Positions 19,779-30,390 of a DNA stretch of 64,000 nucleotides are shown piece after piece (position 1 is the first letter of the stretch; the number at the start of each line of letters is the position of its first letter). The DNA comes from JAGTVG01 sp963820995 (GTDB lineage: Bacteria > Bacteroidota > Bacteroidia > Cytophagales > Cyclobacteriaceae). Below the pieces are notes generated by a model, which was not told the DNA's origin, searched no databases, and was given only the letters and a program-made list of their open reading frames with translations. Made by a program: the position numbers and the translations under genes. The DNA is taken from NCBI GenBank assembly GCA_963820995.1, contig CAWGCL010000015.1:1-64000 (forward strand). The letters are read 5' to 3'.

Positions 19779-19898
19779 CTAGAACATCCCGGCTTTGTCT
19801 TCATCAGATCCCATGAGGGCAGTATAACCAAAGATATCCGAGAACATAATGGTGACATGTTTCTGCATTATTGAGGGATTCTTAGAATCTTGAGACAT
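19779..19898 (-). pseudogene. Truncated cyclase start (39 codons), relic of a second copy
   Basis: From an ATG at 19898 the minus strand encodes a 39-residue peptide with QKHVTIMFSDIFGYTALMGS and then a TAG at 19781-19779, directly abutting the ATG of the intact cyclase. It matches the beginning of the neighbouring cyclase (FTDIVGYTALMG) with substitutions, so it is a paralogous N-terminus without a body. This suggests a tandem pair in which the first copy was deleted internally. It could still be translated and coupled to the next gene (TAGATG junction). Confidence 0.75.
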
Positions 19899-20054
19899 GT
19901 CTGTTTTTTAGGATTTTGAAATCTACTTTCCGTTCAGTCAGCTCTCTTAATAAAAATAGTGATTTATGTTTAGGTTTTATAACTTTTTTAGATTTATCCT
20001 TATTGAAATTAAGGAATGCAAATTACCCCTCTGACCATCTGATTTTTAAATCAC

Positions 20055-21881
20055 CTAATACCCTGGATTCTGGTGCAAAGTCTGCTCACTGATATCAATT
20101 TCATCCTGCGGAATGGGAAAGTGAATATGATGATCTTCAAAAACGGCATTTTTTAAATAAGTTCGCTTAATGCTTTCCTTTTCCACGTAGGTATTTAATG
20201 TCGATTTAGCGATGCCCCATTTTTTCAGGTCCCAGAACCGGTGACCTTCCAGAGCCATTTCAAGCCTTCTCTCAAATTGGACGGCTTCTCTGGCTCCTTC
20301 TACAGTTTGAAAAGGATCAGATGCACCTCCAACAGGATACCTGGCAATCACATAGTTTGCTGCATGGTTCTCCTGGTCATCTTTCACCCAATATTGCGAA
20401 AAATCAGCCATGCGTCCCCTTATTAGATTTACCAATTCCCGGGCCGGGTCCAGGTTCCCCTCTTCAATTTCACAATCCGCCGCCATCAATAATACATCCG
20501 CATAACGGATGATGCTATAATTATTTGCTGTTTTAGGACTCCAACCCCCATTATCATACAGATTGGGATTTGCCATATAATATGAATGTTTCAGCGCATG
20601 GTAGGGGCCGGCATAAAAATCAGGAGACCTGTTCCAGTCCTTGCCAGGGTGGATTCCCCAGTCAAGATAGGGCAAGCCTCTTCTAGCTACTGTCCAATCC
20701 AGCCGTGGATCGAGAGGTCGTGTATCCGGTGTAAACGGATCACTGGAAGATAAGCCTTCATCGTTGATTACATCTATTTCATTGAAATCAAGTCCAAAGA
20801 TCTGTAAAAAGGGAAGTCCCGCAATAACACCCCCTTCTGTACCATCTGTAGTTTTAAATGCATTAACAAGGTTTTGAGAAGGGCGGAAAAAATCAAAACC
20901 ACCCGCATTAATGTTTAAAGCCATAGGGAAATTTAGTACTTCTCCAAGATTTCCATTCGCCATACCCCCGGCATCATACACTGAAGCCTGACATTGAAAT
21001 ATAGATTCTGAATTATTATCACCCTCAGCCCTGAAATTATCATGGAAATTATCAGGTAATGCAAACTTGCCACTGTTTACTACCCGGTTAAAAAGTTCAA
21101 GTGCAACTGAATGCTGTCCCTGGAACCATTTAATTTTCCCCATTATGGATATTGCAGGATACTTGTAGGTGCGACCTTTCTGCCCATTCCGGGGCTCCTC
21201 AGGAAGTTGATCAATGGCATATTGAATATCTTCTTCCACTTTATCCCAGGGTATGTATCCGTTACCGGCCAGATCTTTCCAAGGCAATTCACCTGCATTC
21301 TCGATATCACCTGAAGGGTCATTCTCCACAAATGGTGATTCTATGGATACAGATTCATCCACAAAGGGTACGAAATCCCACATTTTGATTGCTTCTAGAT
21401 GATAAAAACCCCGCAGAAACCTGGCTTCCGCCTTATATTGAATAGCATCTTCCATTTCAATCGTATTTCTTTCAATAGCCAGATCTGTAACTCTTAATAC
21501 ATCATTGCATCTGGAGATGGCATCATATACAGTTTGCCATTTTGCTAAAAATTTAGGATTACTGGGCTCAATATCATATCGTTCAATTAATGTAATTTCC
21601 CATTGGTCTGTATTATCCGGACCTCCTTTATATGCATCATCCGTAAACACATCTCCATATATCCAGTTCGTACCTGATGCATCCCAGAGCGCAATTCCAG
21701 CTATTCCATCAAGTTCCCCATAAGCAGCGATTAACAGACTTTCAATACCTTTTTGATTAATAAGATTACCCTTATACAATGCACCTGGGGGTTGTTTATC
21801 AAGAAATTCCTCGCCACATGAAAGAAGGAGCAATCCTGCACTGAAAGCTATTATAGAAATATAATTGGTTGTTTTTTTCAT
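20055..21881 (-). CDS. SusD/RagB family outer-membrane lipoprotein
   Basis: This is the surface nutrient-binding lipoprotein that caps the SusC transporter. It has 608 residues. The lipoprotein signal ends LLLSCGEEFLDKQPPG (the lipidated Cys is about residue 22, and FLDKQP is typical of SusD). The helical TPR-like core has FLRGFYHLEAIKMW, and the C-terminal region has YADVLLMAADCEIEEG and ERRLEMALEGHRFWDLKKWG, a hallmark of the family. It follows susC by 17 bp and is intact. The substrate cannot be predicted, since no degradative enzyme lies nearby. Confidence 0.95.
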   Translation of the reverse strand: MKKTTNYISIIAFSAGLLLLSCGEEFLDKQPPGALYKGNLINQKGIESLLIAAYGELDGIAGIALWDASGTNWIYGDVFTDDAYKGGPDNTDQWEITLIERYDIEPSNPKFLAKWQTVYDAISRCNDVLRVTDLAIERNTIEMEDAIQYKAEARFLRGFYHLEAIKMWDFVPFVDESVSIESPFVENDPSGDIENAGELPWKDLAGNGYIPWDKVEEDIQYAIDQLPEEPRNGQKGRTYKYPAISIMGKIKWFQGQHSVALELFNRVVNSGKFALPDNFHDNFRAEGDNNSESIFQCQASVYDAGGMANGNLGEVLNFPMALNINAGGFDFFRPSQNLVNAFKTTDGTEGGVIAGLPFLQIFGLDFNEIDVINDEGLSSSDPFTPDTRPLDPRLDWTVARRGLPYLDWGIHPGKDWNRSPDFYAGPYHALKHSYYMANPNLYDNGGWSPKTANNYSIIRYADVLLMAADCEIEEGNLDPARELVNLIRGRMADFSQYWVKDDQENHAANYVIARYPVGGASDPFQTVEGAREAVQFERRLEMALEGHRFWDLKKWGIAKSTLNTYVEKESIKRTYLKNAVFEDHHIHFPIPQDEIDISEQTLHQNPGY

Positions 21882-21898
21882 AACAATATTCTTCAGTT

Positions 21899-24800
21899 TT
21901 ATAAAGTAATGTTCAAGCCGATCAAAAACGATTTTGGAAGGGGAATAGGACCACTACCCAAACCAAGGTTAAAATCATTTACAAACCCGTAGGATTGATC
22001 ATCCGCACGGGTCATTCCCGGATCCCCCCCCCTGATAATTCGTAAAGGTGAATAGATTGTTGGCCTGGATGTATATCCGGAATCGTTCAATGGACTTCCA
22101 GGTGGAGACTTTAAAATCGTAACCTACGATCAGCTGGCTAAGTCGGATAAATGATCCGTCTTCTATATAAAAAGATAATTCATCAAAATATTCCATAGGG
22201 GCTTCATCTATTGTATTTGCATTAACTTGAGGTAATTCAGCAAAGCGGTCACAGACACCCGGCATCCCCCATGACTGTAGTATGCTTTTGCCAAATTGAT
22301 TATTTTCGAAGTACCCTGATACCAACATATCCAAGGTCTTTGAGCCGTTACGCGTTTCGTTGCCATAGGATCCATACCAGAATAGATCAAGGGAAATTCC
22401 CTTATAATTAAAATTCATTGGGATCCCGATGGTAAAATCAGGGTGGGGTGAACCCAGAATAATCCTGTCATCAATATGTGGATTAGAGAAGTCAATGGAA
22501 TCATTTCCATTGGTATCTTCAAATTGCCACCTGCCCGGGGCGGCTCCTTCCTGCCAGGCATGTCTGTCAACATCTTGTGATGTATGAAAAATGCCTATAA
22601 TATTCATGCCAAAAAAGGAACTGATGGGTTGCCCCTCCATGGTTACACTTGTTCCCTGACTAACACTTGCTCCCTGATCGGGTTCAGTCGAACCCCCATA
22701 ATAGATCTTTTCCGGGTTGTATAATTTTGTTACCTCATTTTTATAGTGGGTAAAGTTGATGCCCATATTCCAGGTAAAATCTTTTTCAGGAGTACTATTA
22801 TAATTCAATGAAAAATCAATTCCTGTGTTTTTCATTTCGCCAATGTTATCATAGGGTGCTATTGCCTGACCGATAAGTGCATTGGGCTCGACCTGCATTA
22901 ACATATCCTTCGTACCTCGCGAATACCAATCGAATGTTAATGTAAAGCTATTGTCAAACAAAGAAAGATCAATACCAGCGTTTGTAATTGTATTTGTTTC
23001 CCATTTGGTATTTGGGTTTCCAAAAACAGAGGATTCGATTCCGACTACAGATTCATTTTGAGCTCCGGTTATTGAATAGGCTGCAGTAAATGTGTTCGCA
23101 CCATAGGTGTTTTGTATCCTGTAATTTCCGATATTCTGATTACCGGTTTGTCCCCATCCGATCCTGAATTTCAGGTCGTCGATGAAATTTGCATTATGCA
23201 TAAAATTTTCTCCGGACATCCTCCAGGCGGCACTGAAGGCTGGAAATACTGCATACTTGTTCCCTGATCCAAATCTAGACGATCCATCTCTTCGGACAGT
23301 CCCGCTAAGTATATATTTACCCCTGAAGTTATAGTCAATCTTTGCAAAAAGGGAAAACATAGACCATTCACTACTATTCCCATCTGTTCGCGGATATTGT
23401 TCACCTACGTCTAGCTGTTGATAACTGAGATCATTTGAGTAAAATACTTCTTTATAGCCCCTGAACCAGGTTGTCTTGTCCTCTATTGCTTCAGTACCCA
23501 ATAGGACCTCCATGTTATGTTTTCCGGTGAATGTTTTAGTATAGATCAAGGTATTATACCAGGTCCAGTTGAAACTGTTATAACTACGCTGCCACAAGGA
23601 ATTAACGTTACCACCAATGTCTTCAGGTGCCGTAGGATTAAATTGTTTATCTTCAAAGGTAACTTTCAGGTTTGGGCTGAAACTGGTTTTGAAGGTTAGA
23701 TCTTTGTATATATCAAACTCTAAAAAGAAGGATCCTAAGATTCGAAGATATTGATCGAAATTGTTTTTTTCTCTTTCCAGGACGGCGACCGGGTTCCGTT
23801 CCCCTATTCGAATGGGTTTATTCCCTGCATAATTACCTTTTATATCATAAACCGGCATAATTTCGGGTGTACCATAAGTTCCTCCATGATCATCAGGATG
23901 ATCCCTGTGATATGAGATGCCGAGGTTTTCTCCAATGCGAAGCCGGTTTTTTATATTGAACAATGTGTTTATACGGAGAGTAAACTTATTATATCCAGTA
24001 TGAATTACGACCCCTTCCTGGTCAAAATAGCCAAATGTTAAAGCAAATTGGCCCTTATCCGATCCGCTGGTTAAAGTCAGGTTGTAGTTCTGGATAAGTG
24101 CGGGTTGATAAACCTGGTCGAACCAGTTTGTTCCTTCCATATTTGCATGAGTATAGGCTTTATCATTGGTCGTAAAATCATATTCAGATTCATTCAAAGG
24201 TCCCTGGAGTTCAATGGAATAACCAGCAGGAATGATATAATCCGGCAATCCCCACTCAACGAAGGTCCCAAGGCTATCATGTAGTGAGTATTGTTCATGT
24301 TCATCAAGAGGCCTTCCTGCATTTTCCAGTGACATTCTAATAACATTGGCCACTTCTGATGGGGTACATATTTCCGGGAAATTGCTTACATATTGCACCC
24401 CGACAAATCCCTCAAAGGTGATATTCGTCTTATCGATCCCTTTACCTTTTTTGGTGGTGTATATAATTACGCCATTGGCAGCACGGGCTCCATATATGGA
24501 TGCAGCAGAAGCATCTTTCAGAACCTGAGTCGACTCGATATCGTATGGATTCAAAATTTCAACTGTGGCCTGGTCGGCTGGGGCCCCATCAATGATATAC
24601 AATGGATCATTATCATTGATAGTACTAAATCCCCGTATTCTTACCGATACAGGTTCTCCCAGTTCTCCCGAACCCAATACGGTTACCCCCGGGGCACGGC
24701 CCTGAAGCTGTGCCGCTACATTGCTGGTGGGTACTGTTTTGGCAGATTCAACATCCACCACGTCGATTGCCCCCGAGAAATTCTTGACAGCCTGAGTGGC

Positions 24801-25136
24801 ATATCCAGTTACTACAACTGCATCAAGTTGCGTTGCATCCGCTTTCATAACTACATCAATTATGGACCGATTACCAACTGCCTCATGAATTGTAACATAG
24901 CCCACATAGGAAAATACAAGGGTAGTTTCAGCATCAGTAACATATACGGTGTATTTGCCATCCAGATCTGTAAAATTTCCGTACGTGCTCCCCATTATCA
25001 TCACGTTGACACCTGGTAAAGGCCCTTCTTCTGAAATGACGGTTCCAGTAATGATCCTGTCCTGGGCTAATAGAAAATTGGAAAATAGATAGCCTATAAT
25101 GAAAGCCAATACTTTCACCTCTTTCAAGAAAAACAT
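21899..25136 (-). CDS. SusC/RagA TonB-dependent outer-membrane transporter (C-terminus frameshifted)
   Basis: This is a TonB-dependent transporter of SusC type, about 1078 residues if joined. It has a signal peptide (about 1-24), a carboxypeptidase-regulatory-like domain (RIITGTVISEEGPLPGVNVM, about 28-105), a TonB plug (VVVTGYATQAVKNFSGAID, and RIRGFSTINDNDPLYIIDG) and a 22-strand-type barrel. The frame from 25136 ends early at 21999 (QGGGSGNDPCG). Removing one base of the C9 tract (22024-22032; G9 on the coding strand) restores QGGDPGMTRADD and the usual C-terminus PKSFLIGLNITL at 21899. The last barrel strands needed for assembly are therefore switched by this tract. Cotranscribed with susD. 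Confidence 0.92.
22024..22032. repeat. Mononucleotide tract C9 (G9 on susC coding strand)
   Basis: Nine consecutive C lie near the end of susC. Eight would give the full-length C-terminus and nine give the shifted end. This is the longest C/G run I noticed in the window. It is a candidate slipped-strand phase-variation tract or a homopolymer read error. Confidence 0.8.
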
Positions 25137-25245
25137 AGGAATTTTATTTGGAGTGAGATTTCATTCCGTTCAGGAGGTTACCTGACAGACTTAACAAGTG
25201 TATAAATGATAACATATGAAGAGAATAAAAATTCCCTCCCGGACT

Positions 25246-25281
25246 AAAAATTGCTATTTTATAGCAATTTTTGCACACTAA
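25246..25281 (-). promoter_or_regulatory. Perfect hairpin upstream of susC, shared with the second sensor gene
   Basis: Arms AAAAATTGCTAT (25246-25257) and ATAGCAATTTTT (25261-25272) are perfectly complementary over 12 bp with a 3-base loop. On the minus strand the element reads TAGTGTGCAAAAATTGCTA and ends 110 bp before the susC start. Nearly the same sequence (TAGTGCGCGAAAATTGCTC) starts at 32031 on the plus strand. The rest of the 565-bp gap (25137-25701) between susC and the divergent sensor holds no gene that I can see. Confidence 0.55.
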
Positions 25282-25701
25282 CATATTGAAGTTAGGGAAT
25301 AAATGGATTTTTTAAAAAAAATAATGGAATTTTATTATCAATAAGCACTTGTACTTCAAAATATACCCTGATATTCTAAGTATTATATTCAATTCAAGAT
25401 TTATTCAGAAACTATAAAAGAGTTGTCATCCACAACTTGTTCTGAGAATCTTGTGTATCATGTTAGCGCGAACCTGTAACTTCGTGATATATAAATATAA
25501 TTACCAATGATGTTAGGCTGCAAATGGTTTTTGCAAACATGATTTAATGTTATTTAGAATCAAATTTGGGATCAAATTTCGCATTATATTGAATATTCCT
25601 TAGGGATTTACTTCGGTAGCCAGCCCTTGCTTTTCCTATCTAAATATCCTAACTTACTTTTACTTACAGAAAGAACTTTTTAACGGTTAACAAGCAAAGG
25701 C

Positions 25702-28700
25702 ATGTTTTCTCAGTGGCCGAAATTATTTGTACCAAAGGTCTATAACATGTTCCTGATAATTTTCCTGTTAATTATTGGCTCCTCATTAACCTCAGAGGCC
25801 CAGGATTCTCATAGTGGCCGGGAATATATCAGATATAGCCGGTTGAACGGTTTCGATGGAGAACAAATTCAAGCTTTGTATCAGGATAGCCGGGGATTTA
25901 TGTGGATTGGCAGCAATAAAGGATTGCATCGGTTCGATGGTCAGAAAATACACCTGATTGTACCATTACAAGAATTAATAACAGATTTAAATCAAGAAAG
26001 GATTACATGCATTTATGAAGATAATTCTGGTATGATCTGGTTAGGGATCAGTAATATAAAGTTAGTTAAACTACATCCCCGGACATTGGAAAGTGAGCTG
26101 ATTCCCATTTTGAAGGAACCACCAGCATGGGCAATGCCGATTAATTGTATGCTCCAGATAGATACAACATTTTTATGGGTAGGAACCCAAGTGGGATTAT
26201 TGAAATTTGATCTTTTAAATGACAAACCCATTGATATTTTTAATCCAGAAGCAAAAGATTTCTATTTCGCAGGTAAAAGTTGGAGAAATCTCAATTTTGA
26301 TGACCGGATACCAGAAAAGTATCCAGTTAATGAAATTATCCATGATCCTGAAGCCGGGGGCTTGTGGGTAGGGACAGATTTTGGATTTTATTTTTTCAAT
26401 ACTTCTAACAATCAATTTATATCATACATGCCCGAAAACACGCCAGCCTGGCCAAATTTAGCGATGCGCATGTGTATGGATTCGGATGGTAAAATATGGA
26501 CACCAATGGACTTCTGGATATACCGGTTCGATCCTGTAACCCGTTCATTTGATTCTGTTTATAAAGAGATCGAAAACCGCCCTGAAGATGCATGGCCCGT
26601 TCCACTTCAGGACCCCAATGACCCCAACCGGATGTGGATAATATTTGGATCAAAGGGGATTATGATACTGGATAAAAGGACAATGAAGGGTGAAATAATC
26701 CTGGGCGAAAAGGATCCTGTAAAAATAGGGACAGTAAATGTGAGCAGGGAATTCGATAACCAGGGAAACTTGTGGTTGGGGACCGATATGGATGGTATTT
26801 TAATTGTGAGGAATGAAAAAAAGCCATTTCATTATATTGAAGAATTGATTGACAAATCTGAATTTGCTACTCATGGATACATGTTGCGAAATATGGTTTT
26901 ATCGCCAGACGGAGAGATATGGTTTGGAGGTGGAGGCTATTTAGCATACTACGATATAAAAAACAAAATTCTTAAACCTTTTGATGATAAGTTATGGGTG
27001 CAGGAGGGCGGGATACATTCTATACATGTGGGCCCTGAAGGAAATATCTGGATAGACAATGGAGACAGTTTTTTTAATTGGGATCCCAACACGAATAAAC
27101 AATCTGTCTATGATAGAAAAGGAGAAGGCTATATTAATACACTCCAATGGGACAGTCTTGGTTTTGTGTGGTACTACGGCGATAATAGTGGTATTACAAG
27201 GCTGGATTCCCGTACCGGGGAATATGAAATTTTTAATTCAGAGATTGGAAATACTGAGGATTTTTTCCTTGGGGGAGTGATAAGCAGTCTGAAAAATGAT
27301 CATGGGGAAATCTGGTTTAATAATGGGTTAAACCTTATCAGAATGGAGGGGATTCAAGATAAGAATCCAGATGATGTCCACCTTGATGATTATAGATTCT
27401 CATATGTAATTCCACCGATATTAATAGAGGATAAAATTGGAGAAGATAAGGATTATTTTTCCCAGTCGAATTGTGTCGACAAAAATGGAGACATTTGGTT
27501 GGGCACCAACCTGAACGGTATCATGCATTTTAATCCGGATAAACAATTGGTAAGATATATTACAAAAAAGGATGGATTAGCGGATGATATGGTCCATTTA
27601 TTAGAGGTTGATCAGAAAAACCGTATCTGGGCTGGCTGTGATTACGGTCTTTCCTGCCTGGATCCGTCCACAGGTAAAATTGTCAATTTTGATTTATCGG
27701 ATGGTTTGATATCTGCCACGTTTAAATACTGGATTCCATTAGTATCGGGATCAGCCATTGATCAGGAGGGTAATATCTATATGGGTAATTCAAAAGGCGT
27801 ACTTTATTTTAATCCTGACGAAGTTCTGGCAATGTATCAGGTCAGACCGAAGCTATTTTTTTCCTCGATCTCCATTAATCATAACAACCTCATACCTTCG
27901 GAAGAAGGACCTATACAAAAGGATATTAGTTATTTCCCTGATGTCGATCTCACTTATAAGCATAAAGTGTTCACTATTGAATACGGTGTCCCGGAAGATC
28001 TGAATTTTAATTACAGGTACCGGTATCGGTATCAACTGGTGGGATTTGATGATGAATGGGTGGATGCAGGAAAAAACACCTCCATTACCTACAGCAGCCT
28101 TCCTCAGGGTAATTACAAACTGATGTTAAATGCATCTACTACCAACCAGTTTCTGGGTGAAACAATTGTTGCCCTTAATATCAACATGGCTCCCCCTCCC
28201 TGGGCGACCTGGTGGGCGTATGCAATCTATGTTTTATTGAGTTTATTAGCCATCTGGGGTTTGATATTATGGCGTACGAATGAGCAAAAAAGAAAACTTT
28301 GGGAAATGGAGAAAGTAAACACCCGGCTCAGGGAGGTTGATCAGCTCAAAGACCAATTCCTGGCCAATACCTCCCATGAACTACGAACTCCCTTGCAGGG
28401 CATCATTGGCCTGGCAGAATCCTTAAAGGATGGTATTGCCGGTAAATTACCTGTAAAAGCCATTGAAAACCTGAATATGATCAATTCAAGTGGTATAAGG
28501 CTTGCCAACCTGGTCAATGATATCCTGGATTTTTCAAAACTGAAAAAACATGATCTGGAACTTCAATTGAAGCCAGTAGATATTCGCAGTATTGTTGGTT
28601 TTGTATTCTCTGTATTTCAGCCCATGATCAAAACCAAAGAAATTGATCTGACCTACGATATTCCTGAAAACCTACCTTATGTTATTGCCGATGAGAACCG

Positions 28701-30387
28701 TCTACAGCAGATCCTGCATAATCTTTTAGGAAATGCCATCAAGTTTACAGAAAAAGGGAGCGTACAATTATCTGCAGAAGTTGTCGAAGAGAATGTGGCT
28801 ATTAAAATAACGGATACAGGAATCGGAATACCAAAAGATAAACATAAAAGCATATTTAAATCCTTCGAGCAAGCTGATGGCGGTATAAGCCGTGAATATG
28901 GAGGTACTGGATTAGGTCTTTCGGTCACTAAACAATTGGTAAAACTGCATGGCGGAAAGATCAGTGTAGAATCGGAGCCAGGCAAAGGATCCGTATTCTC
29001 ATTTACCCTGCCTCTCACCGATGAAAATATAACTGAAAGGATTGAATCAGATTTAGTGAAACGGCATGTCCAGGAGGAATTAGAACAGGAGAACATGAAG
29101 AATCCGGAAGAAATTGAAGAGATCAGATCTTCCCCATTAAATGGAAGGGTGGATATCCTGGTGGTAGACGATGAACCAGTTAATCTACAGGTTTTAAAGA
29201 ACCATCTATCTCTGGAAGGATATCATGTTACCCTGGCTAATAATGGAATGGAAGCCATTGATCTTATTGAGAAAGGCAATACCTACGATTTGATCATATT
29301 GGATATCATGATGCCTAAACTATCAGGGTATGAAGTGTGTCAGAAGCTGCGTGAATCATTCCTTCCCAGTGAATTGCCGGTAGTGATGCTTACGGCTAAG
29401 AACCAGGCCATTGACCTTGTTGATGGATTTAAAACTGGAGCAAATGATTATCTGACCAAACCATTTTCCAAAGATGAATTGTTGAGCCGTATCAAAACCC
29501 ATTTATACCTACAACGTATAAACAGGGCCACCGGAAAGTTTGTCCCTTATGAATTCCTGAAAGCAATAGGCCGGGATTCCATTACTGAAGTCAATTTGGG
29601 TGACCAGGTGCACAAAGAGGTAAGTATTTTATTCCTGGATATACTGGAATATACAAGCCTGTCAGAAAGAATGACACCAGAAGAGAATTTCCTTTTTATC
29701 AATGAATTTGTGGGTCAACTGGGACCGGTGATCGCAGAAAATAATGGTTTTGTCAATCAGTACATTGGCGATGCGATTATGGCAATATTCCCTGATAACC
29801 CTGAGGATGGATTAAAGGCAGCGGTAGAGATGCAGAAAAAGCTGGATGCATTCAATGAAGAAAGAAAAAAAGAAGGCCAGAAAGAGATTAGGATGGGTAT
29901 TGGTTTACATACAGGGCCATTGATTATGGGTATCATTGGTGATCAGCACCATGCAGAACCAACAACAATAGCAGATACAGTTAATATTTCCTCAAGGTTG
30001 GAAGGATTGACCAGGCAGTATGGGGTGCGGATAATCGTTAGTGAAAGGAGTTTGCTGGAAATAGAAGAGGCTGACAAATTTCATATACGTTACCTTGGAC
30101 AGGCCCTGGTTAAAGGGAAACAAAAACCCATTAAAATGTATGAATGTGCGGATGGAGATAAAGAATCTATATTAAAGTTAAAAGCTGGCCTGCAGAAAGA
30201 TTTTGATAAAGGATTGAATCATTTTTATAATAAAGAATTCCCTGAAGCCTCGGTTGTCTTCAACAACATTATAAAACAAAATGCTGATGACCATCCGGCA
30301 GCATATTTTTATAGAAGATCAGCAAGGTTTGCCGCTGATGGAGTGGCAGAGGATTGGACAGGTATTGAAAGATGGGATGTGAAGTGA
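25702..30387 (+). CDS. Giant hybrid sensor kinase with C-terminal nucleotide cyclase
   Basis: This 1561-residue one-protein two-component system has these parts in order. A signal/anchor segment (an alternative ATG at 25747 gives a cleaner MFLIIFLLIIGSS signal). A periplasmic two-component-regulator propeller (about 35-745; repeats such as DSRGFMWIGSNKGLHRFDG). A Y_Y_Y domain (SSLPQGNYKLMLNAST). A membrane helix (about 838-855). HisKA with the phospho-acceptor His in SHELRTPLQG. HATPase (LLGNAIKFTEKG, DTGIGI, GTGLGLSVTKQLV). A receiver (VDDEPVNLQ, LDIMMPKLSG, TKPFSK). Finally a class III cyclase (LFLDILEYTSLSE, YIGDAIMAIF, DTVNISSRLEG) and a short TPR-like tail. The usual AraC-type output is absent, so the signal should be converted to cAMP/cGMP. 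Divergent from susC and fully intact. Confidence 0.92.
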   Translation: MFSQWPKLFVPKVYNMFLIIFLLIIGSSLTSEAQDSHSGREYIRYSRLNGFDGEQIQALYQDSRGFMWIGSNKGLHRFDGQKIHLIVPLQELITDLNQERITCIYEDNSGMIWLGISNIKLVKLHPRTLESELIPILKEPPAWAMPINCMLQIDTTFLWVGTQVGLLKFDLLNDKPIDIFNPEAKDFYFAGKSWRNLNFDDRIPEKYPVNEIIHDPEAGGLWVGTDFGFYFFNTSNNQFISYMPENTPAWPNLAMRMCMDSDGKIWTPMDFWIYRFDPVTRSFDSVYKEIENRPEDAWPVPLQDPNDPNRMWIIFGSKGIMILDKRTMKGEIILGEKDPVKIGTVNVSREFDNQGNLWLGTDMDGILIVRNEKKPFHYIEELIDKSEFATHGYMLRNMVLSPDGEIWFGGGGYLAYYDIKNKILKPFDDKLWVQEGGIHSIHVGPEGNIWIDNGDSFFNWDPNTNKQSVYDRKGEGYINTLQWDSLGFVWYYGDNSGITRLDSRTGEYEIFNSEIGNTEDFFLGGVISSLKNDHGEIWFNNGLNLIRMEGIQDKNPDDVHLDDYRFSYVIPPILIEDKIGEDKDYFSQSNCVDKNGDIWLGTNLNGIMHFNPDKQLVRYITKKDGLADDMVHLLEVDQKNRIWAGCDYGLSCLDPSTGKIVNFDLSDGLISATFKYWIPLVSGSAIDQEGNIYMGNSKGVLYFNPDEVLAMYQVRPKLFFSSISINHNNLIPSEEGPIQKDISYFPDVDLTYKHKVFTIEYGVPEDLNFNYRYRYRYQLVGFDDEWVDAGKNTSITYSSLPQGNYKLMLNASTTNQFLGETIVALNINMAPPPWATWWAYAIYVLLSLLAIWGLILWRTNEQKRKLWEMEKVNTRLREVDQLKDQFLANTSHELRTPLQGIIGLAESLKDGIAGKLPVKAIENLNMINSSGIRLANLVNDILDFSKLKKHDLELQLKPVDIRSIVGFVFSVFQPMIKTKEIDLTYDIPENLPYVIADENRLQQILHNLLGNAIKFTEKGSVQLSAEVVEENVAIKITDTGIGIPKDKHKSIFKSFEQADGGISREYGGTGLGLSVTKQLVKLHGGKISVESEPGKGSVFSFTLPLTDENITERIESDLVKRHVQEELEQENMKNPEEIEEIRSSPLNGRVDILVVDDEPVNLQVLKNHLSLEGYHVTLANNGMEAIDLIEKGNTYDLIILDIMMPKLSGYEVCQKLRESFLPSELPVVMLTAKNQAIDLVDGFKTGANDYLTKPFSKDELLSRIKTHLYLQRINRATGKFVPYEFLKAIGRDSITEVNLGDQVHKEVSILFLDILEYTSLSERMTPEENFLFINEFVGQLGPVIAENNGFVNQYIGDAIMAIFPDNPEDGLKAAVEMQKKLDAFNEERKKEGQKEIRMGIGLHTGPLIMGIIGDQHHAEPTTIADTVNISSRLEGLTRQYGVRIIVSERSLLEIEEADKFHIRYLGQALVKGKQKPIKMYECADGDKESILKLKAGLQKDFDKGLNHFYNKEFPEASVVFNNIIKQNADDHPAAYFYRRSARFAADGVAEDWTGIERWDVK

Positions 30388-30390
30388 AAT

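Noticed and set aside
24393..25019. A 208-codon plus-strand frame inside susC
   Set aside because: It lies antisense to the conserved plug and N-terminal domains of susC and shows no domain of its own.
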